A stretch of DNA of 64,000 bases from Balneolaceae bacterium (GTDB lineage: Bacteria; Bacteroidota; Rhodothermia; Balneolales; Balneolaceae), in the NCBI GenBank assembly GCA_017795005.1, contig CP051242.1, forward strand, positions 1,698,976 to 1,762,975, written 5' to 3'. The notes under the pieces are model-generated. The model worked only from the letters and a program-made list of their open reading frames with translations. It ran no database searches and had not been told where the DNA came from. Below are positions 17,529 through 25,141 of the stretch, piece by piece. How positions within the stretch are numbered: the stretch's first letter is position 1; the number at the start of each line of letters is the position of its first letter. Made by a program: the position numbers and the translations under genes.

Positions 17529-18290
17529 ATGAAACTCAACATGACACACGAAGAAATTTTAGATCAACTCGAAAATGGTGAGCTAAGAGCTGCTAATCTT
17601 ACCGAAGATGGAAACTGGGAAGCTAATGTAGAAGTGAAGAAAGCTATTCTGGAAGCGTTTAAAAATGGAACAAATGCTTCCTATGAAGGAGTGTATGATG
17701 GTTTTGTAGATAAGCATAATCTTCCGCCAAGATATTTTGAGCCTGAAGACGGAGTTCGTTTAGTACCCGGAGGATCTTCAGTTCGAAGAGGAGCATATGT
17801 GGCATCAGGGGTTATAATCATGCCTCCGGCATATATAAATATCGGTGCTTATGTTGATTCCGGTTCAATGGTTGATAGTCATGCACTGGTTGGTTCATGT
17901 GCTCAAATCGGAAAAAATGTTCATCTTTCCGCTGGAGTACAAATCGGTGGAGTGTTGGAACCAGTAGGTATGAGTCCTGTAATCATTGAAGATGATTGCT
18001 TTATTGGTGCCGGCGCTGTGATTGTAGAAGGAATACTTATTCGTAAAAGAGCCGTAATTGCACCTGGAGTTACTTTGTCCAAATCAATTCCTGTATTTGA
18101 TGCAGTTAATGAAGAAATTCGGGAACGAGGCTCAGAAATTCCGGAAGGTGCAGTTGTAATTCCCGGTACTCGTCCCATGAAAAGTGAATGGGCACAAAAA
18201 GAAGGGCTCAGTATGGCATGTCCAATTATTGTTAAATACAGAGATGCTAATTCAGACGCTTCTCTGGAATTGGAAGACGCACTGCGATGA
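17529..18290 (+). CDS. dapD: 2,3,4,5-tetrahydropyridine-2,6-dicarboxylate N-succinyltransferase
   Basis: DapD transfers succinyl from succinyl-CoA to tetrahydrodipicolinate, which places this organism's lysine route in the succinylase branch. The protein is a left-handed beta helix with hexapeptide repeats (GAYVASGVIIMPPAYINIGAY, GKNVHLSAGVQIGG, VIIEDDCFIGAGAVIVEG). I chose the ATG at 17529; the frame stays open upstream to 17436, but that part (cysteine-rich LCLCAFAP) is translated repeat DNA. ATG at 17541 is another option. The end overlaps the next gene by 4 bases (ATGA). Confidence 0.92.
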   Translation: MKLNMTHEEILDQLENGELRAANLTEDGNWEANVEVKKAILEAFKNGTNASYEGVYDGFVDKHNLPPRYFEPEDGVRLVPGGSSVRRGAYVASGVIIMPPAYINIGAYVDSGSMVDSHALVGSCAQIGKNVHLSAGVQIGGVLEPVGMSPVIIEDDCFIGAGAVIVEGILIRKRAVIAPGVTLSKSIPVFDAVNEEIRERGSEIPEGAVVIPGTRPMKSEWAQKEGLSMACPIIVKYRDANSDASLELEDALR

Positions 18291-19615
18291 GTAAATCCCC
18301 TCAAAACAAGTTTCTGTTTGTTACATATAGCGGGCTTATCACCGATACTGCCTGGCGTATCAAAATGGAGGGAAACGAAGTTAAGTATTACATCAGAGAT
18401 GATTCTGAGAAGGAAATCGGAGACGGGTTTGTTGAAAAGATAGACGACTGGAAAGAGCACGTTGACTGGGCAGATGTAATTGTATTCGATGACGTACTAG
18501 GAATGGGAACCTGGGCAGCTGAACTTCGGGAAAAAGGCAAAGCAGTTATAGGTGGAACTCCTTATACAGATATGCTGGAAGATGACCGGCAATTTGGTCA
18601 GGATGAATTAAAGAAATACGGTATCAATATAATACCAAACCAAAATTTCACTTCATTCAGAGATGCCATTAACTATGTAAAAGAACATCCCGGTAGATAT
18701 GTAATAAAACCGAGTGGGGAAGCACAGAATCTTAAAGGACTTCTTTTCATCGGTGAAGAAGAAGACGGAAAGGATGTCATTCAGGTATTGGGAGAGTATG
18801 AGAAAGCCTTATCAGATGTAATTCCGATCTTTCAACTGCAGAAAAGAGTAACTGGTGTGGAAATGGCTGTTGGAGCCTTTTTCAATGGTAAGAAATTCAT
18901 TGAGCCTGTCAATATTAATTTCGAGCATAAGAAGCTTTTTCCTGGGAACCTCGGGCCTTCTACGGGGGAAATGGGGACCGCTATGTTCTGGTCTGATTCG
19001 AATCGCATTTTTAATAAAACTCTGAAGAAGTTTGAAGCTAAACTCCGAGAAGAACAATATGTAGGGTATATAGATCTGAATTGTATTGTAAATGGGAACG
19101 GGATTTATCCCTTAGAGTTCACCGCCCGGTTTGGATACCCAACCATATTTATTCAGTCTGAAGGTATTTCAATGCCAATGGGACAATTTTTTGCACAGTT
19201 GGCCAGAGGAGAGGACTTCAGAATTAAGACCAAAACAGGCTTCCAATTAGGAGTACGTGTAGTAGTTCCTCCATTTCCATATTCAGATCCAGAAACGTTT
19301 AAAGTTCGTTCAAAAGATTCCGTTATTTATTTTAAGAACAAACAGAAATTGGGAGATTCCAATATGCGTTTGTTCGAAGGAATACATTTTGAAGATGTAA
19401 AACAGGTAAATGGTGAATGGCTGGTTACAGGGAAAAGTGGAGTTGTTCTTACGGTGAGTGGCTCAGGTCAAACGCTGAAACAGGCACAACAACAGGCCTA
19501 CACTCGAGTGAAATCCATCAATATTCCTCATATGTATTACCGTACAGATATTGGAAATCGCTGGTTTGAAGATAGCGACAAACTACACAGCTGGGGTTAT
19601 TTAAGAGAGGTTTAA
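18287..19615 (+). CDS. PurD-like ATP-grasp ligase at the end of the lysine block
   Basis: A 442-aa protein of the phosphoribosylamine-glycine ligase (GARS) type ATP-grasp family. The ATP-grasp core has YVIKPSGEAQNLKGLLFIG, the VTGVEMAVGAFFNG strand and the metal-binding end YIDLNCIVNGNGIYPLEFTARFGYPT. The N terminus (FLFVTYSGLITDTAWRIKMEGNEV) differs from true PurD, which begins with a GGREHA motif. ATP-grasp enzymes join a carboxylate to an amine via acyl phosphate. Its ATGA overlap with dapD suggests a substrate tied to lysine or diaminopimelate, but this is inference; a divergent purD role remains possible. Confidence 0.7.
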   Translation: MSKSPQNKFLFVTYSGLITDTAWRIKMEGNEVKYYIRDDSEKEIGDGFVEKIDDWKEHVDWADVIVFDDVLGMGTWAAELREKGKAVIGGTPYTDMLEDDRQFGQDELKKYGINIIPNQNFTSFRDAINYVKEHPGRYVIKPSGEAQNLKGLLFIGEEEDGKDVIQVLGEYEKALSDVIPIFQLQKRVTGVEMAVGAFFNGKKFIEPVNINFEHKKLFPGNLGPSTGEMGTAMFWSDSNRIFNKTLKKFEAKLREEQYVGYIDLNCIVNGNGIYPLEFTARFGYPTIFIQSEGISMPMGQFFAQLARGEDFRIKTKTGFQLGVRVVVPPFPYSDPETFKVRSKDSVIYFKNKQKLGDSNMRLFEGIHFEDVKQVNGEWLVTGKSGVVLTVSGSGQTLKQAQQQAYTRVKSINIPHMYYRTDIGNRWFEDSDKLHSWGYLREV

Positions 19616-19995
19616 TTTCTCTTTAATTTTCTGTGATGGAGAATGGTTATAACAGCCAAAGCTACAAATGGTATTGCCGAGCTAATGATTTTAAGATTCA
19701 AGGAAAGTATTCCCACAAACAGCACCATCAATAGGAGTAGCCCAATACAAGCTATTCCCAGATAAGTAAGCTTTGAACTAACTTCTTTCCCAAACAAAGT
19801 TATCAGTAAGATCAGCTGCCCAAGCAGGGGGATTATAGTAAATGGATGAAGTGCAGAAAGGGGATCAGAAATAAGCTTAGAAAGTAATTCCAACTCCATG
19901 ACAATTAAAAAATTACTTTGTTGAGCTCCCCATTCTAAATAACCCAAAAATGAACTTAAGATAAGCACAGCATTAAGAAGTTTGGGCTTGTTCAT
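19612..19995 (-). CDS. small membrane protein, four predicted helices, unknown function
   Basis: A 127-aa, very hydrophobic protein with about four membrane helices (LNAVLILSSFLGYLEWG; PFTIIPLLGQLILLITLFG; LGIACIGLLLLMVLFVGIL; IISSAIPFVALAVITIL). Clusters of basic residues follow the last helix. I recognise no family. It is convergent with the ATP-grasp gene, overlapping by 4 bases, and lies upstream of the GH16 gene on the minus strand. Confidence 0.6.
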   Translation of the reverse strand: MNKPKLLNAVLILSSFLGYLEWGAQQSNFLIVMELELLSKLISDPLSALHPFTIIPLLGQLILLITLFGKEVSSKLTYLGIACIGLLLLMVLFVGILSLNLKIISSAIPFVALAVITILHHRKLKRN

Positions 19996-20023
19996 TTTTG
20001 TATAAGTTAATTCACATAATTAA

Positions 20024-20860
20024 TCAGGAATCCTTTTGATACACTCTTATCCAATCTACATACATGTATTGTGGGAAGGGGGTTGAAGCATCCGGTCTTC
20101 CTGCATATGTACCACCAACTGCAATATTCAGCAGGATAAAAAACTCTTTACGAAACTCGGAGAGTTCAGGTGAAGTGATATCAAACCTGGTAAACTCATT
20201 ACCATCCACAAACCAGATCATTTCTTCTTTATTCCATTCCAATTCGAACAAATGAAAGTCATCAGCAAATATCCCTTCATCCAGTTTATAATCTACTGCT
20301 CCCATCATTTCATGTTCTCCATCTGCATTTGCGAAGTGAACATTGGATTCTATTACAGCATCATCTTTGGTTCCATATAGCTCAAGAATATCAATTTCGC
20401 CTGATTGAGGCCATGGCGTATCTCCTCCGGTTTCATCGATATTTGCTCCCAGCAACCAAAATGCAGGCCAGATTCCTTTTCCATAAGGGAGTTTAATGCT
20501 GGCGGCAATCTTTCCATATTTCCATGAGAATTTATTGGCGGTATTCATTCGAGCAGAGGTGTACTTATTCAGCCCATGCGTAGTTCCTTCATGAATTGCT
20601 TTTATCACCAGCTGTTCATTTTCGATGTAGGCATTTTCAGAGCTATCGGTATAGCGTTGCCACTCTTCATTAAAATTTCCGGCCGGTAAAACCTGAAAGT
20701 TCCATTTAGAAGTATCGATGGTTTCTGAGTTGAATTCGTCCGACCAGATTAACGACCATTCCGATCCAGGGGTATATGTATTGTCTGCCATCACTTGTGA
20801 TTTGTTACTATCCTTTCCATTTCCACAAGCTGCAAGAACCAGTGAAATAACTATAAACAA
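20024..20860 (-). CDS. glycoside hydrolase family 16 lipoprotein (laminarinase-like)
   Basis: A GH16 endo-beta-glucanase. The substrate-cleft start LIWSDEFNSETIDTSKWN and the catalytic E-x-D-x-x-E in GEIDILELYG are intact; the jelly-roll C terminus PQYMYVDWIRVYQ is typical. Laminarin, porphyran or similar marine polysaccharides are family substrates; laminarin is my guess. A lipobox LVLAA-C marks it as surface-anchored. The only standard start in frame is a TTG at 20860. Nine codons further upstream an ATA-AAG-CAT triplet would give a much better signal peptide, as if the original ATG had become ATA. Confidence 0.82.
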   Translation of the reverse strand: MFIVISLVLAACGNGKDSNKSQVMADNTYTPGSEWSLIWSDEFNSETIDTSKWNFQVLPAGNFNEEWQRYTDSSENAYIENEQLVIKAIHEGTTHGLNKYTSARMNTANKFSWKYGKIAASIKLPYGKGIWPAFWLLGANIDETGGDTPWPQSGEIDILELYGTKDDAVIESNVHFANADGEHEMMGAVDYKLDEGIFADDFHLFELEWNKEEMIWFVDGNEFTRFDITSPELSEFRKEFFILLNIAVGGTYAGRPDASTPFPQYMYVDWIRVYQKDS

Positions 20861-20919
20861 AAAAGAGATTGAAAATAAATGCTTTATGATTTCAATTTTA
20901 GCAAACGGTACCTATTTTT

Positions 20920-22056
20920 TTAATCAATTTCCTCCCACCATGCTGAAAAATCTACAGAGGTGTCACTCAAAATGGTCTTTGTTCCTAATACGGGAGTAAA
21001 CAGTGGAATCGGGTTATCACTCTCTTGATTCAATCTGGATACTTTATTTAGAGGTTCGTCCCACGGATGCATGGCTAAAACAAATTTTGAAGAATGAACC
21101 GGGAATAACTGCTTTGCATTTAAGTCGTGTGCTGCTTGTAACACTTGTTCAGGATGAAGGTGGATTTCTTTCCAGGCATCATTATATTGACCGTTGTCCA
21201 GGATTGCCAGATCAATCTCTCCAAATCGATCCCCGATTTTTTTGAAAAACTCACCGTACCCACTATCTCCACCTACGTATATTTTCATGGTTGGTGATTC
21301 TATCAAATAAGATGCCCATAAGGTATTTTTTCTGGCAAATCCACGACCGGAAAAGTGTCGGGCAGGAAGGGTATGAATTTTAAAAATGGAGTCTACCTCT
21401 ATGCTTCGATTCCAATCCTGTTCAGAAATTTTATCCTCCGGATACCCCCAGTGTTTGAAATGTGATCCGACACCTAATCCACAAATAACCTGATTGATTT
21501 TACCTTTTAACGCAGTAATTGTTTTATGATCGAGGTGATCATAGTGATCATGACTGATAAGCAGATAATCTACTTCAGGAATATCATCAGGCATATAGAG
21601 ATCTGTTCCCGGAAAAGATTTTACGGTGCCCGGAATAGGGGAGGCATTCCCGCTAAACACGGGATCGACTAATATTTTTACACCATCAAGTTGGATGTAA
21701 TAAGATGAATGACCAAACCATATCAACACATTTTCATCCTCAGGAATAGAAAACAGATCGGTTTTCTGTGAAGGAATTGGTTCGGCTGGTTTTGTACGTG
21801 GATGATTACCAAAAAACTGGTCTTTCAAAATACTCCAGTAGGTATGGCCTTCCGTCATATCCGGAGTGAAAGTCAGGTTTTTGAAATAACCGTCTTCATA
21901 ATGTTCTGATTGAGAAATTTGCTCCAGATGTTCTCCTGAAGGAGCTTTCCCAAATTGAGCCTGACGCATGTATAAAACAGTTGCGATGGCTAATACAGCA
22001 ATTAGTGCAATTATAGAACCCATAGTTATTGATAAAATTTTAATGAGACATTTCAT
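20920..22056 (-). CDS. membrane-anchored metallo-beta-lactamase-fold hydrolase (UlaG/NAPE-PLD-like)
   Basis: A 378-aa protein with one N-terminal membrane helix (about residues 8-30) and a metallo-hydrolase domain. Metal ligands are in HSSYYIQLDGVKILVDPVF, LLISHDHYDHLDH (the H-x-H-x-D-H signature), LPARHFSGRG, VGGDSGYGEF and FPVHSSKF. This branch includes UlaG lactonase and N-acylphosphatidylethanolamine phospholipase D. The substrate is unknown. The ATG overlaps the stop of the upstream SDR gene by 4 bases, so both may be in one unit with the TetR-type regulator. Confidence 0.85.
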   Translation of the reverse strand: MKCLIKILSITMGSIIALIAVLAIATVLYMRQAQFGKAPSGEHLEQISQSEHYEDGYFKNLTFTPDMTEGHTYWSILKDQFFGNHPRTKPAEPIPSQKTDLFSIPEDENVLIWFGHSSYYIQLDGVKILVDPVFSGNASPIPGTVKSFPGTDLYMPDDIPEVDYLLISHDHYDHLDHKTITALKGKINQVICGLGVGSHFKHWGYPEDKISEQDWNRSIEVDSIFKIHTLPARHFSGRGFARKNTLWASYLIESPTMKIYVGGDSGYGEFFKKIGDRFGEIDLAILDNGQYNDAWKEIHLHPEQVLQAAHDLNAKQLFPVHSSKFVLAMHPWDEPLNKVSRLNQESDNPIPLFTPVLGTKTILSDTSVDFSAWWEEID

Positions 22057-22832
22057 GAGGTTTTCTGCAATTCAAATATTTGTTTGAGAACCATTTTTTT
22101 TGGAGTAAAAGGCAAAAACTTAAACAGGATGCGTTGACTTGTTTTAACACCAGCGATCACATCCATTTTACCGTTTAACATTCCGTTATACCCGGCTTTA
22201 GCTACCTCATAAGCAGAGAAGGCATCTTTAAATAAATCCGTTTTGTCCATACCAGATACTTTTCCAAAATCCGTTTCAGTTGCTCCCGGCATAAGAGCAG
22301 TAACGGTAATATTGGTATCAGCCAGCTCCTGAGCGATTGCATTACTGAAGGAAGTGACGAAGGCTTTAGTTGCATAATAGACTGCCTGAAGCGGACCAGG
22401 TAATAATGCTGCAGTTGATGAAACATTTAGAATCCTTCCTGAATTTCTCTTTACCATATCAGGAAGAAAATATCTTGTGAGCGCTGTAAGGGCAGTCACA
22501 TTCAGATTAATCATTGCCAAATCTTCTTCCCAGATACGTTCGTGGAAATATCCAACACCACCAAAGCCGGCATTATTAATTAGGTAATCAACTTGAATTC
22601 CCGCCTCAAAGACTTCTTTATGAATTTCCTGAGCGGAAGAAAGATTAGTTAAATCTTTAACGATAATGTGAACCTTCACTTGGAACTCAGATTCGAGCTG
22701 AGTTGCCAACTCTTTTAGTTTATTTTCTGATCGTGCAATAATTACAAGATCAACTCCCGATGAGGCGTGTATCTGTGCTAATTCTTTTCCAATCCCGGAA
22801 GAAGCTCCGGTTATTAAAGCAGTTTTTTTCAT
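22053..22832 (-). CDS. short-chain dehydrogenase/reductase
   Basis: A 259-aa classical SDR: TGASSGIG at residues 8-15, NNAGFGG, catalytic serine in NVSSTAALLPG and Y-x-x-x-K in VYYATKAF. The C-terminal extension (RILFKFLPFTPKKMVLK) resembles DltE/YqjQ-type reductases acting on lipophilic substrates. A near-palindrome lies 13-30 bases before its ATG and is repeated before the neighbouring TetR gene, so it is probably controlled by that repressor. Confidence 0.87.
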   Translation of the reverse strand: MKKTALITGASSGIGKELAQIHASSGVDLVIIARSENKLKELATQLESEFQVKVHIIVKDLTNLSSAQEIHKEVFEAGIQVDYLINNAGFGGVGYFHERIWEEDLAMINLNVTALTALTRYFLPDMVKRNSGRILNVSSTAALLPGPLQAVYYATKAFVTSFSNAIAQELADTNITVTALMPGATETDFGKVSGMDKTDLFKDAFSAYEVAKAGYNGMLNGKMDVIAGVKTSQRILFKFLPFTPKKMVLKQIFELQKTS

Positions 22833-22844
22833 AATAGCATTTTA

Positions 22845-22862
22845 AGTGAGTAATCACTCATT
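22845..22862. promoter_or_regulatory. candidate TetR operator upstream of the SDR/MBL pair
   Basis: AGTGAGTAATCACTCATT is nearly palindromic (core TGAGTAATCACTCA, 12 of 14 positions symmetric). It shares the block AGTAATCACTCA with the site before the TetR gene at 23404-23421. It lies just upstream of the SDR start and downstream of the TetR stop. Confidence 0.72.
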
Positions 22863-22878
22863 ATTAATTTAAATTTTT

Positions 22879-23400
22879 TTAGAGCTCGTACTTTTTAAGG
22901 AGGAGCTTCATTAAGTTTTCAGGATCACTTACTTCGTGTTTAATAATTGCAGTACTTAGTCCATCCAGAGTTTGAAGTAATAATTCAGCTTCCAGAGAAG
23001 GAGCAGGGTAACTAAGCTCATCAAAGGCTTTTGTTATTGATTCAACCAATGGTTTCATTTTTTCAGTGGAATCATAGCCAAGTTCCCACTTAAGCTTAAA
23101 CTGAAGTTTCCAGAACTCATATTCTTCTTCAGCTATCTGAAAAGGGAGAAGAATAATTTTTCTCAATCGTTCTCTGGGATCATTTTCCATCACTACATCG
23201 GCATAGAAAAGCTTGAATTTCTTTTCCCCTTCTTTAAGAATAGCTTCAAGAAGTCCGGCTTTGTTATTGAAATGCTTGAATACCAATCCTTCAGAAACTC
23301 CTGCTTCTTTAGCTACCTTGCTGGTAGAAGTAGCATTAAATCCTTCTTTGGCGAAAAGCTCCAGTGCTGTTTGTAATATGGTTTCTTTTTTTTCAGTCAT
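22879..23400 (-). CDS. TetR/AcrR-family transcriptional regulator
   Basis: A 173-aa repressor. The N-terminal helix-turn-helix (residues 5-50) reads ILQTALELFAKEGFNATSTSKVAKEAGVSEGLVFKHF, a standard TetR DNA-binding domain. The C-terminal ligand-binding domain (about 60-170) is helical and not family-specific. It precedes the SDR and metallo-hydrolase genes on the same strand, with near-palindromes upstream of both itself and the SDR gene, consistent with autoregulation and control of the pair. The inducer is unknown, perhaps a lipophilic compound. Confidence 0.88.
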   Translation of the reverse strand: MTEKKETILQTALELFAKEGFNATSTSKVAKEAGVSEGLVFKHFNNKAGLLEAILKEGEKKFKLFYADVVMENDPRERLRKIILLPFQIAEEEYEFWKLQFKLKWELGYDSTEKMKPLVESITKAFDELSYPAPSLEAELLLQTLDGLSTAIIKHEVSDPENLMKLLLKKYEL

Positions 23401-23403
23401 AAA

Positions 23404-23421
23404 AGTAAGTAATCACTCACT
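23404..23421. promoter_or_regulatory. candidate TetR operator upstream of its own gene
   Basis: AGTAAGTAATCACTCACT begins 4 bases before the ATG of the TetR gene (minus strand) and shows the spacing AGT-n-AGT-n-AT-n-ACT-n-ACT. It matches the site at 22845-22862 over AGTAATCACTCA. Confidence 0.72.
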
Positions 23422-23526
23422 AAAATAAGAGTTTATATTATAGTATCAAAACCATTTTTTAAATCGAGTCTTTTAACAATGAATAACAGCTAATTCTGTT
23501 TGACTTATTATCTAACATAAAGAATA

Positions 23527-24207
23527 CTATAGCATATTCAGTTTGCTAAGTGAGGCATCAATGACACTTTTTTTGATTTCATCACCAAAAGAATTGAAAT
23601 CCTGTTTTGAGATATTTTTGGATATAGTGTTATCAGAAATATGTACAATCTCATCACAGCATTCAGTAAGTATTGAGAAAATATGAGAGGTTATAATTAC
23701 GGTTTTACCTTGTTTTTTGAGACGCTGTATAATTTCTGAGATTAACATATTACTCTGAATATCTACTCCATTGAAGGGTTCATCAAGAATGAAGATTTCA
23801 TTTTTCTGAAGCAGGGTTGCCATAAAAGCCAGTTTTTTTCTCATCCCAGTAGAATAATTTTCTACATACTCATTAAGGGGTAAATCAAAAATATTTTGCT
23901 CCTCAAATTTTTCATCTTTAATGCCTCTTGCATCACAGAGTAGTTTCAAATATTCCCAACCGGTAATTTTTGTTATTACTGATGGATTTGTTTCAAGAAA
24001 ACCTATGTGATTTTTACTAGAAGGCTTGTCAAATTCTATTTTCCCTGAAAAATTTTCAAAACCAGCTAAACAACGCAAAAAAGTTGTTTTACCTGCACCG
24101 TTATCTCCAACAAAACCATATACAATACCTGATTGGAGTTTTAAACTAATGTCTTTAAGGATAGTTTTTTTACCATAAGACTTCTCTAAAATGTTAATGG
24201 TAGTCAT
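23527..24207 (-). CDS. ABC transporter ATP-binding protein
   Basis: An ABC ATPase of 226 aa. Walker A is GDNGAGKTT, the signature is YSTGMRKKLA (the S-T-G variant common in multidrug/bacitracin-type exporters), Walker B is IFILDEPF and the H-loop is VIITSHIFS. I take the ATG at 24207, which overlaps the permease stop as ATGA; the frame extends to 24297 but only as translated permease sequence. It would energise the permease encoded just before it. The exported or imported substrate is unknown. Confidence 0.87.
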   Translation of the reverse strand: MTTINILEKSYGKKTILKDISLKLQSGIVYGFVGDNGAGKTTFLRCLAGFENFSGKIEFDKPSSKNHIGFLETNPSVITKITGWEYLKLLCDARGIKDEKFEEQNIFDLPLNEYVENYSTGMRKKLAFMATLLQKNEIFILDEPFNGVDIQSNMLISEIIQRLKKQGKTVIITSHIFSILTECCDEIVHISDNTISKNISKQDFNSFGDEIKKSVIDASLSKLNML

Positions 24208-25136
24208 TGTAGCAGCTGGCTTAATTGTTTTTTCGACTTTCTGTAGAAAACGGGAATAATGACTACTAAGAAGAATGGAAACCAAGTGCTGAGCCAAAAA
24301 AGAATTGCCTGTGGAACACTCATTTTAGAAGGAAAAGCTGAATACTTTGCAAAAATACTTGTGCTCAGGTAAAGAAGTCCAAGAAGAAATACGAAAGAAA
24401 TAATAATCGCTTTATCAAAGAAAAAAAACATCAACAATGTTATAACCGGAGCTAAAAGTATTGAAGAACACAGAATTCCGTTTAGATTTTTAGTTATAAA
24501 GAAGCCCGATACGTTTTTGGAATAAATCCACACAAAATACTCGTTCTCAGGTAGCATATACATGCATATACAAGTGAGGTGCATCAATGCCAAAGAAAAA
24601 ATACCCAGATTAAAATTGTCCGAAATAATTGAAATCAAACATAATGTAATCGAGGAAATAACCAGAAACAGGAAGCGACGAAAGCCTGAAGTAAATTCAA
24701 AAGGCTGATTTTTAAATGGTGTAGGAATACTCCTTATGGGTTTAACTTTGTATGGAATGAAAACAGGAAAGGGGAACAGAAAAAGTAAAATCAAAGCAGA
24801 CAAATATTCTTTTTGAATAAACAGAACCAAAAGGAAAGGAAGCGAGACCAATAAATTTTCAACCGCACGAATTAGGAGAGATGCCTTTTTTGGGTAAATA
24901 TAGGTTAATATAGCATTGGATTTATTCAGACCGAGAACAAGAATAAACCAGATTCCAGTGTATATAAAAGGCGCATACAGGAAATTTTCAAATAGCTTCG
25001 ATGAGAACAGAGTAAATATTAAAAGTGTAAAAATATAACCTGGAAGAATGGGTATTCCGGCTTCGCTGAAAGTGCGGTTTATTCTTTTAAATTGAAGTTG
25101 GAAGTAATACAAATGCGTTAAATATCTTTTCCTCAA
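24204..25136 (-). CDS. ABC transporter membrane subunit
   Basis: A 310-aa polytopic protein with about eight hydrophobic segments (for example GYIFTLLIFTLFSSKLF, FIYTGIWFILVLGL, LALMHLTCICMYMLP). Sequence gives no family by eye; the role is inferred from the coupled ATPase. The 5' end is unclear: the longest frame starts at a TTG (25136), 5 bases after the threonine synthase stop, and a second TTG lies at 25112. It is downstream of threonine synthase on the same strand, so read-through is likely. Confidence 0.68.
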   Translation of the reverse strand: MRKRYLTHLYYFQLQFKRINRTFSEAGIPILPGYIFTLLIFTLFSSKLFENFLYAPFIYTGIWFILVLGLNKSNAILTYIYPKKASLLIRAVENLLVSLPFLLVLFIQKEYLSALILLFLFPFPVFIPYKVKPIRSIPTPFKNQPFEFTSGFRRFLFLVISSITLCLISIISDNFNLGIFSLALMHLTCICMYMLPENEYFVWIYSKNVSGFFITKNLNGILCSSILLAPVITLLMFFFFDKAIIISFVFLLGLLYLSTSIFAKYSAFPSKMSVPQAILFWLSTWFPFFLVVIIPVFYRKSKKQLSQLLQ

Positions 25137-25141
25137 AGATA

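Noticed and set aside
17921-18460. 179-codon antisense frame over dapD and the ATP-grasp gene
   Set aside because: Ser/Pro/Ile-rich composition typical of reading the reverse strand of hexapeptide-repeat DNA; both sense genes are clear.
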